Below, piece after piece: positions 37,656 through 38,576 of a stretch of DNA of 38,576 nucleotides. Position numbers and translations under genes: made by a program. The stretch spans positions 1-38,576 of the forward strand of contig CAIOYQ010000027.1 in the NCBI GenBank assembly GCA_903862505.1, written 5' to 3'. The stretch is from an uncultured Bacteroidota bacterium (lineage in GTDB: Bacteria > Bacteroidota > Bacteroidia > Chitinophagales > Chitinophagaceae). The notes under the pieces are model-generated. The model did not search any database. It saw only the letters and a list, made by a program, of their open reading frames with translations, and was not told where the DNA came from. Within the stretch, counting starts at the first letter, position 1, and the number at the start of each line of letters is the position of its first letter.

Positions 37656-38576
37656 ATGAAGCAACTATTTACACTTTCTTTTCTTTTATTGAGTACATGC
37701 TCAGTATTGATTGCACAAGACATTCGCAACAACCCAAGTTCCAATCATGGAAATAAGTTTGAGCAATTAGGAACCATTTTACCTACGCCCAACGAATATC
37801 GAACGGCGAGTGGAGCGCCAGGTCCTAAGTATTGGCAACAACGTGCCGATTATGATATTAAAGCAACCTTGGATGAAAAGAATTTATTATTAACAGGTGC
37901 GGAGACGGTTACTTACTTTAACAATTCTCCCGACGTTTTAACCTATTTATGGTTACAGTTGGATGAGAATGAACATAGTTCTACTAAAAATGCAGGTTAT
38001 CAAGATGCGAGTGGTCTTGGAAGAGGGATGTCGCCATCTGCAATAGATAAATTAGCAGAAGAATCAAAAGATAATGGCTTAGGAGATAATATCACAAAAG
38101 TAACAGATGCATTAGGTGCTAACTTAAAATACACTGTGAACAAAACAATGATGCGTATTGAATTACCAACAGCATTAAAGCCAGGTCAAAAATTTGCTTT
38201 TAAAATTGAATGGAATTATAAAATCACCGATCGTATGACAGTAGCTGGTCGTGGTGGGTATGAGTTTTTCCCAGAAGATGGGAACTATTTATTTACCATG
38301 GCACAGTGGTATCCTCGTTTATGCGTATACTCCGATTTCCAAGGATGGCAACATCATCAGTTTACTGGAAGAGGCGAATTTGCTTTAACATTTGGTAACT
38401 ATAAAGTAGCCATCACCGTTCCCGGTGATCACGTTGTAATGGCAACAGGCCAATGTCAAAACTATCCAGCAGTATTAAGCGCTACGCAATTAGCACGTTG
38501 GAATAAAGCACAAACTTCATTCTCAGAGCCAGTAGAAGTGGTAACATTAGACGAAGCAAAGAACGCAGAAAAAACA
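37656..38576 (+). CDS. M1-family metallopeptidase, N-terminal part (truncated by window edge)
   Basis: ATG 37656 open to the window end; signal peptide MKQLFTLSFLLLSTCSVLIAQ then GPKYWQQRADYDIKATLDEKNLLLTGAETVTYFNNSPDVLTYLWLQLDEN. Confidence 0.85.
   Translation, partial: MKQLFTLSFLLLSTCSVLIAQDIRNNPSSNHGNKFEQLGTILPTPNEYRTASGAPGPKYWQQRADYDIKATLDEKNLLLTGAETVTYFNNSPDVLTYLWLQLDENEHSSTKNAGYQDASGLGRGMSPSAIDKLAEESKDNGLGDNITKVTDALGANLKYTVNKTMMRIELPTALKPGQKFAFKIEWNYKITDRMTVAGRGGYEFFPEDGNYLFTMAQWYPRLCVYSDFQGWQHHQFTGRGEFALTFGNYKVAITVPGDHVVMATGQCQNYPAVLSATQLARWNKAQTSFSEPVEVVTLDEAKNAEKT

Noticed and set aside
1-38576. CRISPR arrays, transposons, integrases, phage or defence genes
   Set aside because: No regularly spaced repeats, transposase/integrase motifs or defence families were seen in the ORF translations

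Overview
The window is a Bacteroidota-type chromosomal segment, probably Chitinophagaceae-like judging from gene content and TAnnTTTG promoter boxes; taxonomy is inferred. No mobile elements, CRISPR arrays or rRNA were seen. The first 14 kb carries a histidine operon (hisD end, hisC, hisB ... hisH, hisA, hisF, hisIE) interrupted twice. A secreted PQQ/sorbosone-dehydrogenase-like protein plus a c-type cytochrome sits between hisC and hisB, and a complete trpEGDCFBA operon sits between hisB and hisH. The most notable signal is an unlisted trp leader region at 4459-4638. It contains a consensus Bacteroidota promoter (TTTG-N20-TAATTTTG), an 18-codon leader ORF MIKINNMWWWHTNSVGVL*, a mutually exclusive antiterminator (GTTGGGGT/ACCCCGAC), and a perfect 12-bp terminator stem followed by T8. 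This looks like ribosome-mediated transcription attenuation that would control trp genes and the downstream hisHAF-IE genes together; the leader also has a His codon directly after the three Trp codons. The remainder holds housekeeping and envelope genes: thioredoxin-like protein, ArsC-like protein, Fe-S oxidoreductase pair, phosphohexomutases, pcm, TonB-type outer-membrane protein, tRNA-His, C-terminal processing protease, NusG-like paralogue, mtaB-like methylthiotransferase, DUF2723 protein, cysteine desulfurase, glmM, PAP2, GT39, HupE-like protein and a partial M1 peptidase.
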